NCBI RefSeq assembly: GCF_041447285.1 | Contig: NZ_JBGMEB010000017.1 | Span: forward strand, 1-64,000 | Source: Methanomethylovorans sp041447285 | GTDB lineage: Archaea > Halobacteriota > Methanosarcinia > Methanosarcinales > Methanosarcinaceae | Direction: 5' to 3' | Length of the DNA: 64,000 bases | Part shown: positions 16,113-24,231 of the stretch, piece by piece | Position numbering within the stretch: position 1 is the stretch's first letter | How the letters are laid out: every line of letters starts with the position of its first letter | Notes under the pieces: generated by a model | Told to the model about the DNA's origin: nothing | Databases searched by the model: none | Seen by the model: the letters and a program-made list of their open reading frames with translations, nothing else | Translations under genes and position numbers: made by a program

Positions 16113-17531
16113 GTGAAAAACTCATTTCATGAAGAAGATAAAACTGCTTCTGCTCCAGACAGTAGTAATATCAGCAGCATTACTTCTTCTGCGGATACAT
16201 CTGTTTATAATTCTGACTCTTCTGCTAGCTCAAACACCGTGATAACTGATACATGTTCCACAGAGAACCAGCATAGCTGTTATGATCTGTTCTCTCCTTC
16301 AGCAGATCACAGCTCGCAGGTAGAGCCTTCAAGGATCATTATAATAGGTACGGCCCATGTATCTGAAAAAAGCGTTGCTGAGGTCAATACAGCTATAGAA
16401 AAAGAAAAACCTGATATTGTTGCTGTAGAACTATGCAAGCCCCGGTATGATAGCCTTAAAGGAAAAACAGTTGATACTGAAATTCCTATCAAGGATATAC
16501 TCAAAGAAGGTAAGATCGCTCAGTATATGGTACACATGCTTCTTGCTCATGTGCAAAAAAAGTTCGCTGATGAGATGGGTGTACAGCCAGGTGCCGAGAT
16601 GATCAAGGCCATAGATGCTGCTGAAGCACATGGGGCACGGATAGCTCTTATCGATAGGAATGTGCAGGTAACTCTACAAAGATTCTGGAGCAAAATGGGC
16701 TTCATTGAAAAACTGAAAATGATTGCAGGTCTGGTGGCTGCTGTTTTAGGCATTGGTGGAACTAAGGATATTGATATGGAAACTATTACCAATCAAGACA
16801 TAGTCACGATGCTAGTCGATGAATTCCGCGATACTTCTCCAAATGCTGTCAAGGTCCTCATAGATGAAAGAGATGCTTACATGGCTTCTAATCTTATAAG
16901 GCTAGCATCTGGTGGTGGAAAAAAGATCATTGCTGTAGTTGGCGCGGGTCATAGAGCAGGCATCCAGAACTATCTGTTGCATCCGGAGACTCTTCCACGC
17001 CCACAGTCAGTTGAAGATATCCCGAAAAAAAGATTTAGTCTTTTAAAAGCCTTCGGAATAATAATGTTAGCGATTCCGCTGGCAGCTTTTGTATTGCTGC
17101 TGATTTCAGGTGTATCATTCAAAACCCTTGGTATGGTATTCATATGGTGGTTTCTTATTACCGGAGGCTTAAGTGCTCTGGGTACCGCATTAGCAAGAGG
17201 CCATCCTTATTCGGTATTAACATCTTTTATGGTTGCCTGGATGACCACTCTTAATCCGGCTGTAGCTGCGGGATGGTATGCAGGTCTCAGAGAAGCAAAA
17301 TACCGCAATCCTACAACAAAAGACCTGAAAAGTCTCATGAATGCAGAATCAATGAAAGACATGATGAAAAATAATTTTTTCAGGGTCCTTTTTGTAACTG
17401 CCATGTCTAACCTTGGTGCTATGGCAGGCAGTTTAGTAGGAGCTTATGTCATATTCCAGTTCCTGAACATCAATCCAGTAGATTATCTTGAAACTTCTTT
17501 ACATGCAGGCTTAGCAGTGCTAGGTCTCTGA
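16113..17531 (+). CDS. TraB/PrgY-family membrane protein
   Basis: 472 residues. A Ser/Thr-rich low-complexity N-terminus of about 70 residues precedes the TraB domain, which opens with GTAHVSEKSVAEV and ELCKPRYDSLKG and contains VVGAGHRAGI near residue 275, motifs shared with PrgY, GumN and erythromycin-esterase-like folds that may be metalloproteases. Four C-terminal membrane segments follow (for example FGIIMLAIPLAAFVLL and FFRVLFVTAMSNLGAMAG). The start is GTG at 16113 with GAGGT about 7 bases upstream. In Enterococcus PrgY limits pheromone activity; the archaeal role is unknown. The long Ser-rich leader is unusual for the family. Confidence 0.88.
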   Translation: MKNSFHEEDKTASAPDSSNISSITSSADTSVYNSDSSASSNTVITDTCSTENQHSCYDLFSPSADHSSQVEPSRIIIIGTAHVSEKSVAEVNTAIEKEKPDIVAVELCKPRYDSLKGKTVDTEIPIKDILKEGKIAQYMVHMLLAHVQKKFADEMGVQPGAEMIKAIDAAEAHGARIALIDRNVQVTLQRFWSKMGFIEKLKMIAGLVAAVLGIGGTKDIDMETITNQDIVTMLVDEFRDTSPNAVKVLIDERDAYMASNLIRLASGGGKKIIAVVGAGHRAGIQNYLLHPETLPRPQSVEDIPKKRFSLLKAFGIIMLAIPLAAFVLLLISGVSFKTLGMVFIWWFLITGGLSALGTALARGHPYSVLTSFMVAWMTTLNPAVAAGWYAGLREAKYRNPTTKDLKSLMNAESMKDMMKNNFFRVLFVTAMSNLGAMAGSLVGAYVIFQFLNINPVDYLETSLHAGLAVLGL

Positions 17532-17590
17532 TTTTTTCTAATAAAAAATGTAACAAAAAGAAGAAAAAAAAGAAGATTTAAGCTTCTATC

Positions 17591-18487
17591 TCAGAAGAGA
17601 TCGTGAAGCTTGAGCTGGTATTTTCCAAGTTTGCCACCATAGTTACCGGCCGATATCTTCTTAACACCAGGAACTGTTACTGCAGCCTTGATACCAACAG
17701 CCATTGCCTTTTTAATAACTTCTTCATTGACACCATTGATGACTATCTCATACACTGCTTTTACATCTGCTGGTATCTGAGTGTCAGGTACTTTGTCTCT
17801 TACAGTAGGACAGTATCTCTCATTAGCTGTAGCCTTCATGAATTTGGCATACTTGTTAGACCCAGACTTGGAACCGCTTGCAACAATACCTCCCGGGAAA
17901 GGTGTGATCGTACCTTCAAGCTCCTTTATGGCGTCAACAGCAACTTCTGCAGCTGTGAGTGCTGTCATCTGGCTGTCACCGAAGATGAAGAAATTACCGC
18001 CTGCAATACCGGCTATTGCTCCGATATTCTCTTCGATAAGGAAATCTCCTCCCATAAGGGGTATGCTGTGCATTTTGTGATCTCCAAGCTGTTTTACTGA
18101 TTCCAGGCCATCACCAAAGAATCTCTCTTTTGCGCCGATATTGAACTGCTTTTCTGCATTTGGAAGGCCATTGAATACAGCAGTTGTCGGAGCTGTGAGT
18201 ATACACTGTCCGATACGCTCAAGGAGCTGGTGTTCCAATGCCTCGTATCCGAATGTGCATATCTGGATGTACACGCCTGGTCTGCCATCCGGTGTCTCTT
18301 CACAGGTTGCAAATCTTTCAATGCCTGCTTCTGCAGGACACATGATAACTGAAGTACCAAATCCAGTTGCTTCTGTAGCTGCTACCTCTGCCCAGCGTTT
18401 TGTGGCTGCTGTTATCAATACCCTACCGATCTTGATAGGAAAAGCTTCTGCATAAGTGTCCTCTATTTCGACTCCGTTGATTTCCAT
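17591..18487 (-). CDS. ftr: Formylmethanofuran:tetrahydromethanopterin formyltransferase
   Basis: Moves the formyl group from formylmethanofuran to tetrahydromethanopterin (tetrahydrosarcinapterin in this lineage), the second step of CO2 reduction, which runs in reverse during methyl-group oxidation. 298 residues, standard length, recognised along its full span: MEINGVEIEDTYAEAFP at the start, GRPGVYIQICTFGYEALE, NFFIFGDSQMTALTAAE, PFPGGIVASGSKSGSNKY and the C-terminal SAGNYGGKLGKYQ. It is soluble and homotetrameric in characterised members. Preceded by AAAGGGAT near the start and a TATA candidate at 18562-18571. Confidence 0.98.
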   Translation of the reverse strand: MEINGVEIEDTYAEAFPIKIGRVLITAATKRWAEVAATEATGFGTSVIMCPAEAGIERFATCEETPDGRPGVYIQICTFGYEALEHQLLERIGQCILTAPTTAVFNGLPNAEKQFNIGAKERFFGDGLESVKQLGDHKMHSIPLMGGDFLIEENIGAIAGIAGGNFFIFGDSQMTALTAAEVAVDAIKELEGTITPFPGGIVASGSKSGSNKYAKFMKATANERYCPTVRDKVPDTQIPADVKAVYEIVINGVNEEVIKKAMAVGIKAAVTVPGVKKISAGNYGGKLGKYQLKLHDLF

Positions 18488-18792
18488 AATTATCCCTTTA
18501 AGATGTTTTAATTATTTATTCGATGAATCCATCAAGACAATGTTTCCTGCTAAAACGAAACAATTTAAAAGCATTTCATAGTAAGGCAAAGTGGCAGTAC
18601 ATATAATTTTCGAGTCTAAAAAGACTTTTGACAGCAATTACTGATGATGAATTTATAATCAATTATAATTACCAATCTTTTATTGTATTTGATTTTCGTA
18701 TACACAGGAGATGTGTGCTGTTAAATTTCCAGTCATCACATATCATCTCCCATGTTTTAATACATACTCCTACTTCCACTTTTGTCAACTGT
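18488..18792 (-). promoter_or_regulatory. Leader and promoter region of ftr
   Basis: 305 bases between the CooS-like gene and ftr, both on the minus strand. The complement of CAATTTAAAA at 18561-18570 gives a TTTTAAATTG TATA-like box, predicting a leader of roughly 55 bases. The part at 18600-18790 contains no frame or repeat I can support; it may carry the end of the upstream transcript. Confidence 0.45.
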
Positions 18793-20697
18793 TCAGATGC
18801 CCAATTTACTGCGATTCATTTCTATGTGATCCATCATTGCATCTACAGCCTTTTTGGCATCAGTCTCCACATTCATTACTCCCCCAGTAACATCCTTACA
18901 ATCCTGGGTGAGCAATTTCACAAGCCTTGGAGCACCTGTTACAGTAGGCACGGGGTTAACATGAGTGTACAGACCCAATGCTAAAGCATACACTGCATCA
19001 ATGGTAGCTTTCTGTTCCATGTATTCAGGTGCTGTTGCTACGACTGGCAGGTCTGGTAGAGGTACACCTCCTAATGCCGTTGATATGGAACCAAGCAGAT
19101 CTGCCAGCCTTCCGGTATCGGTACATGTACCAAAGCTGAGTACTGGGGGGACACCAAGCTGTTTACACAATCCTTTGAGTCCAGGTCCTGCAAGTTCTAT
19201 TGCATCAGGGCTGCATAGACCTCCCACTTGCATTGCCGCATTGCCGCATCCCATGGAAAGTACCAGCACATCCCGTGCAATAAGTTCCTTCGCAATATCC
19301 AGACTATGACAATCCTGCCCTGAATCTCTCAGAGTTGTACAGGATACAAGACCAGCAACACCTCTTATGGTTCCGCTTTTAATGGCATCCAGTAAAGGTG
19401 CTAGACTGCCACCTAATGCCTCTGTTATGCTCTCAGAAGAGAATCCCACTACAGACTCAGTTATAGGAAGGCCAGTTACAGGTGTGACAGCTTTTCTGCG
19501 TTTGCTGAAATTATCTATAGCTATCTGCAACAACTGAGCCGCCTGTTCCCGTGCTTTTTCTGGCACGTAATCTATTCTTTCGTCAACGCCTTCTAAAGAA
19601 ACAAGGTCACTCACGGGCACAATCCTGAAATGATATTTTTCAGCGTATATTGGGTCTATAGGCATTGAGCAGTTCATATCTGCTACGAACACATCTACAC
19701 AGCCGCTGGCTAAGACAGCTTCTTGCATAATCCAGTTACCAGTGAAACCAAAGAATACATTGTCCATTTCCCATCTCTGTATCATTTCCTGACCAGTTTC
19801 AATATTTGCAATTATGCGCAGTCCTTTTGCACCAATCGCCTGAGCTTTGTCCTGCCATTCTTTTTCTCTGGCAAGTTGTACCATGGCAAATCCCAAAAAT
19901 GGTTCATGACCATTGGGAAGTACGTTTACATATTCAGGGTCGAGTACTCCAAGGTCTACCCTCATCAGGTGTGGTTTTGGCAAACCGAAAAGAATGTCCT
20001 GGCAATATTCATTTACTATCTGGCTTTGATAACCCATGGCCACTCCCAAACGCATGGCTTTGAGAGCAAGACTCACATAATCCCCATCCACGTTTGTGAG
20101 GGATGAACTCGTCGTCCTCATAATCTCACTGTGAATACCATTTGGGAATATGCCCAGTTTTTTCCATGTTTCCTTACGCTCTTCAGGTGCAAGTATCTCT
20201 ACTATCTTGCTGTGTTTCCCGTATTCGTTCCTGAAATCAGCTTCCACGAAGTCACATAATCTCAAGGCAATTTCATTATCAGTGCCGGATGTATCGACAC
20301 CAAGCCTTGCAGCAAAAGTTCTGAGTTTCTGCGGTTCCTTTATTTTAAAAGGTGTTTTACCAAGAGCTGTGGCTCTAAGTGTTTTTATAGTCTGCTCTGT
20401 ATGGTACTGGTAAGTAGACGCTCCCATTACGTTGCGTAATAACATCATACGCATAGCCATACCGTCAGCAGTGATACCACAAACTCCTCTTTTATCACTC
20501 TCTGCATTGGCTCTGCAAGGTCCGTTTGAACATAAGTCACAGCGCATACCTCCCTGACAGAAATTACAACGTCTGTCGGGGTTCCCACCCATGCCCTGTG
20601 CCTCATATCTATCCCAGATATTGGTTATGCCGTCTTCTTTTATTCTTTCATACACTTTCTTTACTGATGTGTGACAGGATATCCTATCTCCTTCCAT
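18793..20697 (-). CDS. CooS-like hybrid-cluster protein (carbon monoxide dehydrogenase homologue lacking the C-cluster cysteine)
   Basis: 634 residues on the Ni-CODH (CooS) scaffold. The B-cluster cysteines are present (Cys53, Cys56, Cys61, Cys73). By alignment with canonical CooS, the C-cluster ligands map to His264, Cys343, Cys453, Cys484 and Cys525, with Lys563 and His99 kept. The position expected to be cysteine in the CCTGNE motif is Glu300 (NIETGQE). Hybrid-cluster proteins use a glutamate ligand in the matching place, and the deviant CooS-V of Carboxydothermus, which also lacks a C-cluster cysteine, carries an Fe/S/O cluster and has no CO activity. The second D-cluster cysteine is Arg52, and a CxxC (Cys44, Cys47) remains. 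No cooF or cooC is adjacent. Hydroxylamine or related redox chemistry is more likely than CO oxidation. Confidence 0.85.
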   Translation of the reverse strand: MEGDRISCHTSVKKVYERIKEDGITNIWDRYEAQGMGGNPDRRCNFCQGGMRCDLCSNGPCRANAESDKRGVCGITADGMAMRMMLLRNVMGASTYQYHTEQTIKTLRATALGKTPFKIKEPQKLRTFAARLGVDTSGTDNEIALRLCDFVEADFRNEYGKHSKIVEILAPEERKETWKKLGIFPNGIHSEIMRTTSSSLTNVDGDYVSLALKAMRLGVAMGYQSQIVNEYCQDILFGLPKPHLMRVDLGVLDPEYVNVLPNGHEPFLGFAMVQLAREKEWQDKAQAIGAKGLRIIANIETGQEMIQRWEMDNVFFGFTGNWIMQEAVLASGCVDVFVADMNCSMPIDPIYAEKYHFRIVPVSDLVSLEGVDERIDYVPEKAREQAAQLLQIAIDNFSKRRKAVTPVTGLPITESVVGFSSESITEALGGSLAPLLDAIKSGTIRGVAGLVSCTTLRDSGQDCHSLDIAKELIARDVLVLSMGCGNAAMQVGGLCSPDAIELAGPGLKGLCKQLGVPPVLSFGTCTDTGRLADLLGSISTALGGVPLPDLPVVATAPEYMEQKATIDAVYALALGLYTHVNPVPTVTGAPRLVKLLTQDCKDVTGGVMNVETDAKKAVDAMMDHIEMNRSKLGI

Positions 20698-20852
20698 TTT
20701 ATCACTCCCCGAAGTCTAAGCTTGGTAGGTTTATAATTCGACTGTTTATAATCTGAGCCTGCTATTTAAAAAAAGTATCGACGACAATTACTTTTCATAA
20801 GTAACCCTTTTAATTATTAAAAAACTCAGGTGCAAAAACACTTACAAGCATT

Positions 20853-21944
20853 CTACATAAATTCGAATAGGCTTTTCTGTCCAGTGTTCTGTTGCAGATT
20901 TCCCACCCTAACACCTATCCTGCGGAAGTTCATAGTGCTCTCGTGAAGGAATTGCAACATCATTTCCCTTGCAGTTTCATGTAAAATACCTTTATCAGAA
21001 ACTGCATGATTGAGTGTACGGCTTTTTGTTGTCATCCTGAAGTTGGAGAAGATCACGGTGACAGTTACAGAACGAAAACTCACTTTTCTTTCTCCTGTCT
21101 TTTTGATAACATCATCCACCAATTCTCTCATCAGGGAAAATATCATATCATCATCTCGGGTGTCTTCTTTTAGAGAAGCCATTCTGCCTATCTGGTCTGT
21201 GACTGTTCTTTCGGTAACTGGTGATTCATCAATACCAGATGCAGCTTTTTTCAGCCAGGTTCCCCGATTTTTACCGAATACTGATATGAGCTCCAAGGCA
21301 TCAAAGTCAGCAAGTTGCCCTATGGTCTCAATACCCATCTGCAAGAGCTTTTCTTCTGTAACTTTTCCTATGCCCCAGAGTTTTTTCACAGGCAGAGGAC
21401 TTAAAAAAGCAGTCACATCCTTTGGGTCAATCAATGTCAAACCATCTGGTTTTTTGAAAGATGAAGCCATCTTGGCAATGAGCTTGTTTGGCCCAATGCC
21501 CACTGAGCATGTGAGTTTTTCCTGTTCCAGGATATCATGTTTAACCTGCATACCAATATCCTTTGCCTTCTCAAAATCTCCGCCACAGTTCTGGGTTATT
21601 TCCAGGAATGCCTCATCAATACTTATTCTCTCAAAGGATTCTTCGTTATCTGCATGGGAGTGTAGTATGTCCATGATTCTTGCAGAAACTTCTTCATAGA
21701 ATTGCTTACGCACAGGAAGAAAAACAGCATCTGACTTGAGCGCTTTAGCTTGCCTGCAGGGCATGGCTGAGCGTATGCCAGCCTTCCTGGCAACATAGTT
21801 AGAAGTGCTCACTGCTCCCCCTTCTTCCCCACGGTTAGAGTACATGCACACAACTACTGCCTTATCTTTAAGAGAGGGATTTTCACGCTCCTCGATAGCA
21901 GCATAGAAGTAATCCATATCCACATGTATTATTACACGTTCCAT
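20853..21944 (-). CDS. dbh: DNA polymerase IV (Y-family, DinB/Dpo4)
   Basis: Lesion-bypass polymerase, 363 residues. Catalytic acidic residues sit in VDMDYFYAAIE at the N-terminus and SIDEAFLE near 105; the helix-hairpin-helix (LPVKKLWGIGKVTEEKL) lies near 180, and a little-finger domain follows. The extreme C-terminus QKSLFEF is a PIP box for binding the PCNA clamp. Upstream is a 155-base gap with no other feature. It is transcribed alone. The PIP box supports use at stalled forks; the fidelity class (Dpo4 versus Dbh) cannot be told from sequence. Confidence 0.95.
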   Translation of the reverse strand: MERVIIHVDMDYFYAAIEERENPSLKDKAVVVCMYSNRGEEGGAVSTSNYVARKAGIRSAMPCRQAKALKSDAVFLPVRKQFYEEVSARIMDILHSHADNEESFERISIDEAFLEITQNCGGDFEKAKDIGMQVKHDILEQEKLTCSVGIGPNKLIAKMASSFKKPDGLTLIDPKDVTAFLSPLPVKKLWGIGKVTEEKLLQMGIETIGQLADFDALELISVFGKNRGTWLKKAASGIDESPVTERTVTDQIGRMASLKEDTRDDDMIFSLMRELVDDVIKKTGERKVSFRSVTVTVIFSNFRMTTKSRTLNHAVSDKGILHETAREMMLQFLHESTMNFRRIGVRVGNLQQNTGQKSLFEFM

Positions 21945-22028
21945 TAAAAAGAAAAAGGACTAGGTAGTTTTTATTGTTAACTGAGGATTCTATTAAATAA
22001 ATATTTAAAAAATAATGGTAAAAGTAAG

Positions 22029-22493
22029 ATGATGAGAAGAAAGGATAAGGAAATACTTGACAATCAGCTGATTGAAAGAATTCTAAACGAAGCAGAGGTC
22101 ATCAGGCTCTCTATGGTCAATGGAAATGAACCATACTTAGTTGCTATGAACTATGTTTATTCTGCTGGTTCTCTTTATATGCATTCTGCAAAAGAAGGCC
22201 GTAAGATAGAGGTTTTGAAAAAAAACTGTAAAGTTGCATTTCAAACAGAAATTGATGTAAAAATAGTATTGAAAGAACAAAGTTGTAGCTGTGGCACTCG
22301 ATACATGAGCGTTTTTGGAAAAGGCACAGCATTTCTGATAGAAGAGGAAGAAGAGAAAAAGCAGGCTCTTAATGCTATAATGGTCAAATATACTGGGAGG
22401 CTTCCTTTTGATTATCCTGTAAATTCTCTTAAAAATACATTGATAATAAAGGTGCAGATTGAATCTATCACGGGAAAAAAGTCAGGTTATTGA
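22029..22493 (+). CDS. Pyridoxamine 5'-phosphate oxidase-family flavin-binding protein (NimA-like)
   Basis: 154 residues with the split-barrel FMN-binding fold. It opens with RRKDKEILD and the segment VIRLSMVNGNEPYLVAMNYVY, then LYMHSAKEGRKIEVLKKN, the usual phosphate-contacting part in NimA-like proteins, followed by the CSCGTRYMSVFGKG strand. Relatives include nitroimidazole reductases and uncharacterised flavin reductases; the donor and acceptor are unknown. The TATA-like AATATTTAAAAAATAA lies about 25-35 bases upstream, compatible with a leaderless mRNA. It converges with the GNAT gene downstream. Confidence 0.85.
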   Translation: MMRRKDKEILDNQLIERILNEAEVIRLSMVNGNEPYLVAMNYVYSAGSLYMHSAKEGRKIEVLKKNCKVAFQTEIDVKIVLKEQSCSCGTRYMSVFGKGTAFLIEEEEEKKQALNAIMVKYTGRLPFDYPVNSLKNTLIIKVQIESITGKKSGY

Positions 22494-22542
22494 AGTGGTT
22501 ATTAGCACACAGAAAAGGACGGTAAAATAGTAAAATTATAGT

Positions 22543-23601
22543 TCAGAATATCGTATCTCTGCAGTCCACATAGAAGTTGCTGAAGTCCGGAAGTGTTCCT
22601 GTAATAGGTTTTGCGTATATGTACTCTTTTTCAAAGTGAGGTCTAAACCCCTTCAGAACTTCAAGAAGAGGATCAGCAGGATCCAGATACGTACCAAAGA
22701 ACTCACATCTTGTTTCGTACATCACGGAACTGCAGTGTTCAAATATGTCTACCATAGCATCTTCATATCCTGGTTTGAATGCATGGTTAACGATATTACG
22801 GAATTTGAAGTACTTGCCTTCTTTAGGTACAAGTGTCATATGTGTGAGATGCCGTAGAGCTCCCTGCACGTTTGATATGAGCCTCCACATTAGTGGTTCT
22901 TTGATATAGACCATTTCTGCAAATACTGCTGTGTCCCAGAATCCTCCGCAAGCTACTATTTTTCCATTTTCCTTTGCAACCATGAAGTTTTCCAGCCCAT
23001 ACCCTAGTGTTTTATTGACACGATCTTTAAAACTTTTGGGTGTAAACGGCATGAAATGTGCCCTTCCAGCGTAGTATTGGTTGATAAGTTCTACAGCTTT
23101 AGGCAGATCTGACTCATTAATGTGTTCGAGTTCATATTTTGCTTTTATTCTCTCTTTCTTGCTGGTAGACATTTCACAGATTATGATCTCCTTTTCCTTT
23201 ATGTAGCCCATTTTCTCCATAAATTTTATGGAGGGCTCACTTGGCCCATACATATAACAATAGATGTAGGAAGCATTGATATCCTTAGCACATTTCTCTA
23301 CTTCTTTTATCAGCTGGGTCCCTATACCTTTTCTTCTAAAGTTTGGGTCTATCATCACTTCAATCAGATATATGTAAGGTTTAAGAGGTCCATTTTTGAC
23401 TGTCCATCCCACATAACCTACAATCTGTTCATGTTCCTCTGCTACCATTATCTCCCAGTTATCATAAAGTTCGTATCTTATAGTAATATCTGGAGAAAGA
23501 TCTGCCACCATAGCTAGTTTTTCGTTACCTTGTGGACTCATTTTTTCAATATTAAGTAACGCATCGTTATCGCTAGATATAAAAGGTCTGATTAGTACCA
23601 T
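22543..23601 (-). CDS. GNAT-family N-acetyltransferase, two-domain
   Basis: 352 residues. The first half is a clear GNAT domain (residues 1-150) with the acetyl-CoA loop in DPNFRRKGIGTQLIKEVE near residue 90. The second half (about 165-345) is a divergent, GNAT-like or substrate-binding domain with YYAGRAHFMPFTPKSF. GGGGGAC precedes the start. The gene is divergent from the ACP operon; this is either chance proximity or a functional tie to carrier-bound acyl groups, which I cannot decide. The acyl acceptor is unknown. Confidence 0.8.
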   Translation of the reverse strand: MVLIRPFISSDNDALLNIEKMSPQGNEKLAMVADLSPDITIRYELYDNWEIMVAEEHEQIVGYVGWTVKNGPLKPYIYLIEVMIDPNFRRKGIGTQLIKEVEKCAKDINASYIYCYMYGPSEPSIKFMEKMGYIKEKEIIICEMSTSKKERIKAKYELEHINESDLPKAVELINQYYAGRAHFMPFTPKSFKDRVNKTLGYGLENFMVAKENGKIVACGGFWDTAVFAEMVYIKEPLMWRLISNVQGALRHLTHMTLVPKEGKYFKFRNIVNHAFKPGYEDAMVDIFEHCSSVMYETRCEFFGTYLDPADPLLEVLKGFRPHFEKEYIYAKPITGTLPDFSNFYVDCRDTIF

Positions 23602-23981
23602 ATGTTGTCCCCCAACCTCATTTTGTTGCCATATGCAAAAATTAGACCATTGACTTAACTCTTCTTTTCGTCAAGCTGTTAAGCTCTCCTCTAAATAAAG
23701 ATTGATTTTAGTAAATATATAGTTTTGGCACTATTTGAAAATTAAATTAAATAAAATGTAAATAAGGAGCATGGAATTAGTGATTTATTTAGTGCTAAAA
23801 ATTTAATCAGATTTATAAAGAAATCTCCACTTAATTATATATACTATTAGACGGAAATCTATGTCCATAGGTCGACGGATATTTTGTTCAGAAGATATTT
23901 ATACTAATGCATAGTTAATAAAGTCATTAACAGATTGAAATTGGTCATTGATTTCCAAGACAAAAATTGGAGGTTTATGCT
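23602..23981. promoter_or_regulatory. Intergenic promoter region of the ACP operon and divergent GNAT gene
   Basis: 380 AT-rich bases with no frame of substance. For the plus-strand operon, ATATTTATACTA at about 23895-23906 is a TATA candidate, predicting a leader of about 50 bases. The interrupted dyad CTATGTCCATAG at 23859-23870 lies about 25 bases further upstream, where an archaeal activator or repressor could sit. A second TATA-like element lies near 23836. For the minus-strand GNAT gene, an ACTATATATTTAC complement lies near 23712-23724. GGAGGT at 23969-23974 is the ribosome binding site of the ACP gene. Confidence 0.5.
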
Positions 23982-24227
23982 ATGGAAAATATAAAAACAA
24001 CTATAGTCAATTACCTAAAAGACAATTCTTTTATGGACAAGAACGCTAATTTGACAGATACCGATTCTCTCACCCAGAGTGGAATTATAGATTCAATTGG
24101 TTTACTCGAATTGTTGGATTTCCTAAGTGAAAAATATTCAATAGAAATTCCTGAAGACATGTTGATTCCGGAAAACCTTGATTCATTAAAAGGATTAACT
24201 AATCTGGTAACCAAACTTACAAAGTGA
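23982..24227 (+). CDS. Acyl carrier protein
   Basis: 81-residue acidic helical carrier. The phosphopantetheine attachment serine is Ser38 in IIDSIGLLELL, the D-S-[I/L] signature, and the remaining helices II-IV fit the ACP fold (IEIPEDMLIPENLDSL). It would hold an acyl or aminoacyl group as a thioester after modification by a phosphopantetheinyl transferase, not seen here. ATG at 23982 has GGAGGT 8 bases upstream; a longer TTG start at 23967 overlaps that site and is rejected. First gene of a six-gene same-strand set. Dedicated ACPs are uncommon in archaea. Confidence 0.93.
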   Translation: MENIKTTIVNYLKDNSFMDKNANLTDTDSLTQSGIIDSIGLLELLDFLSEKYSIEIPEDMLIPENLDSLKGLTNLVTKLTK

Positions 24228-24231
24228 GATA

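Noticed and set aside
18793..20697. Annotation as a functional Ni-dependent CO dehydrogenase
   Set aside because: The C-cluster cysteine before the TGxE motif is replaced by Glu300, and no CooF/CooC partners are adjacent.
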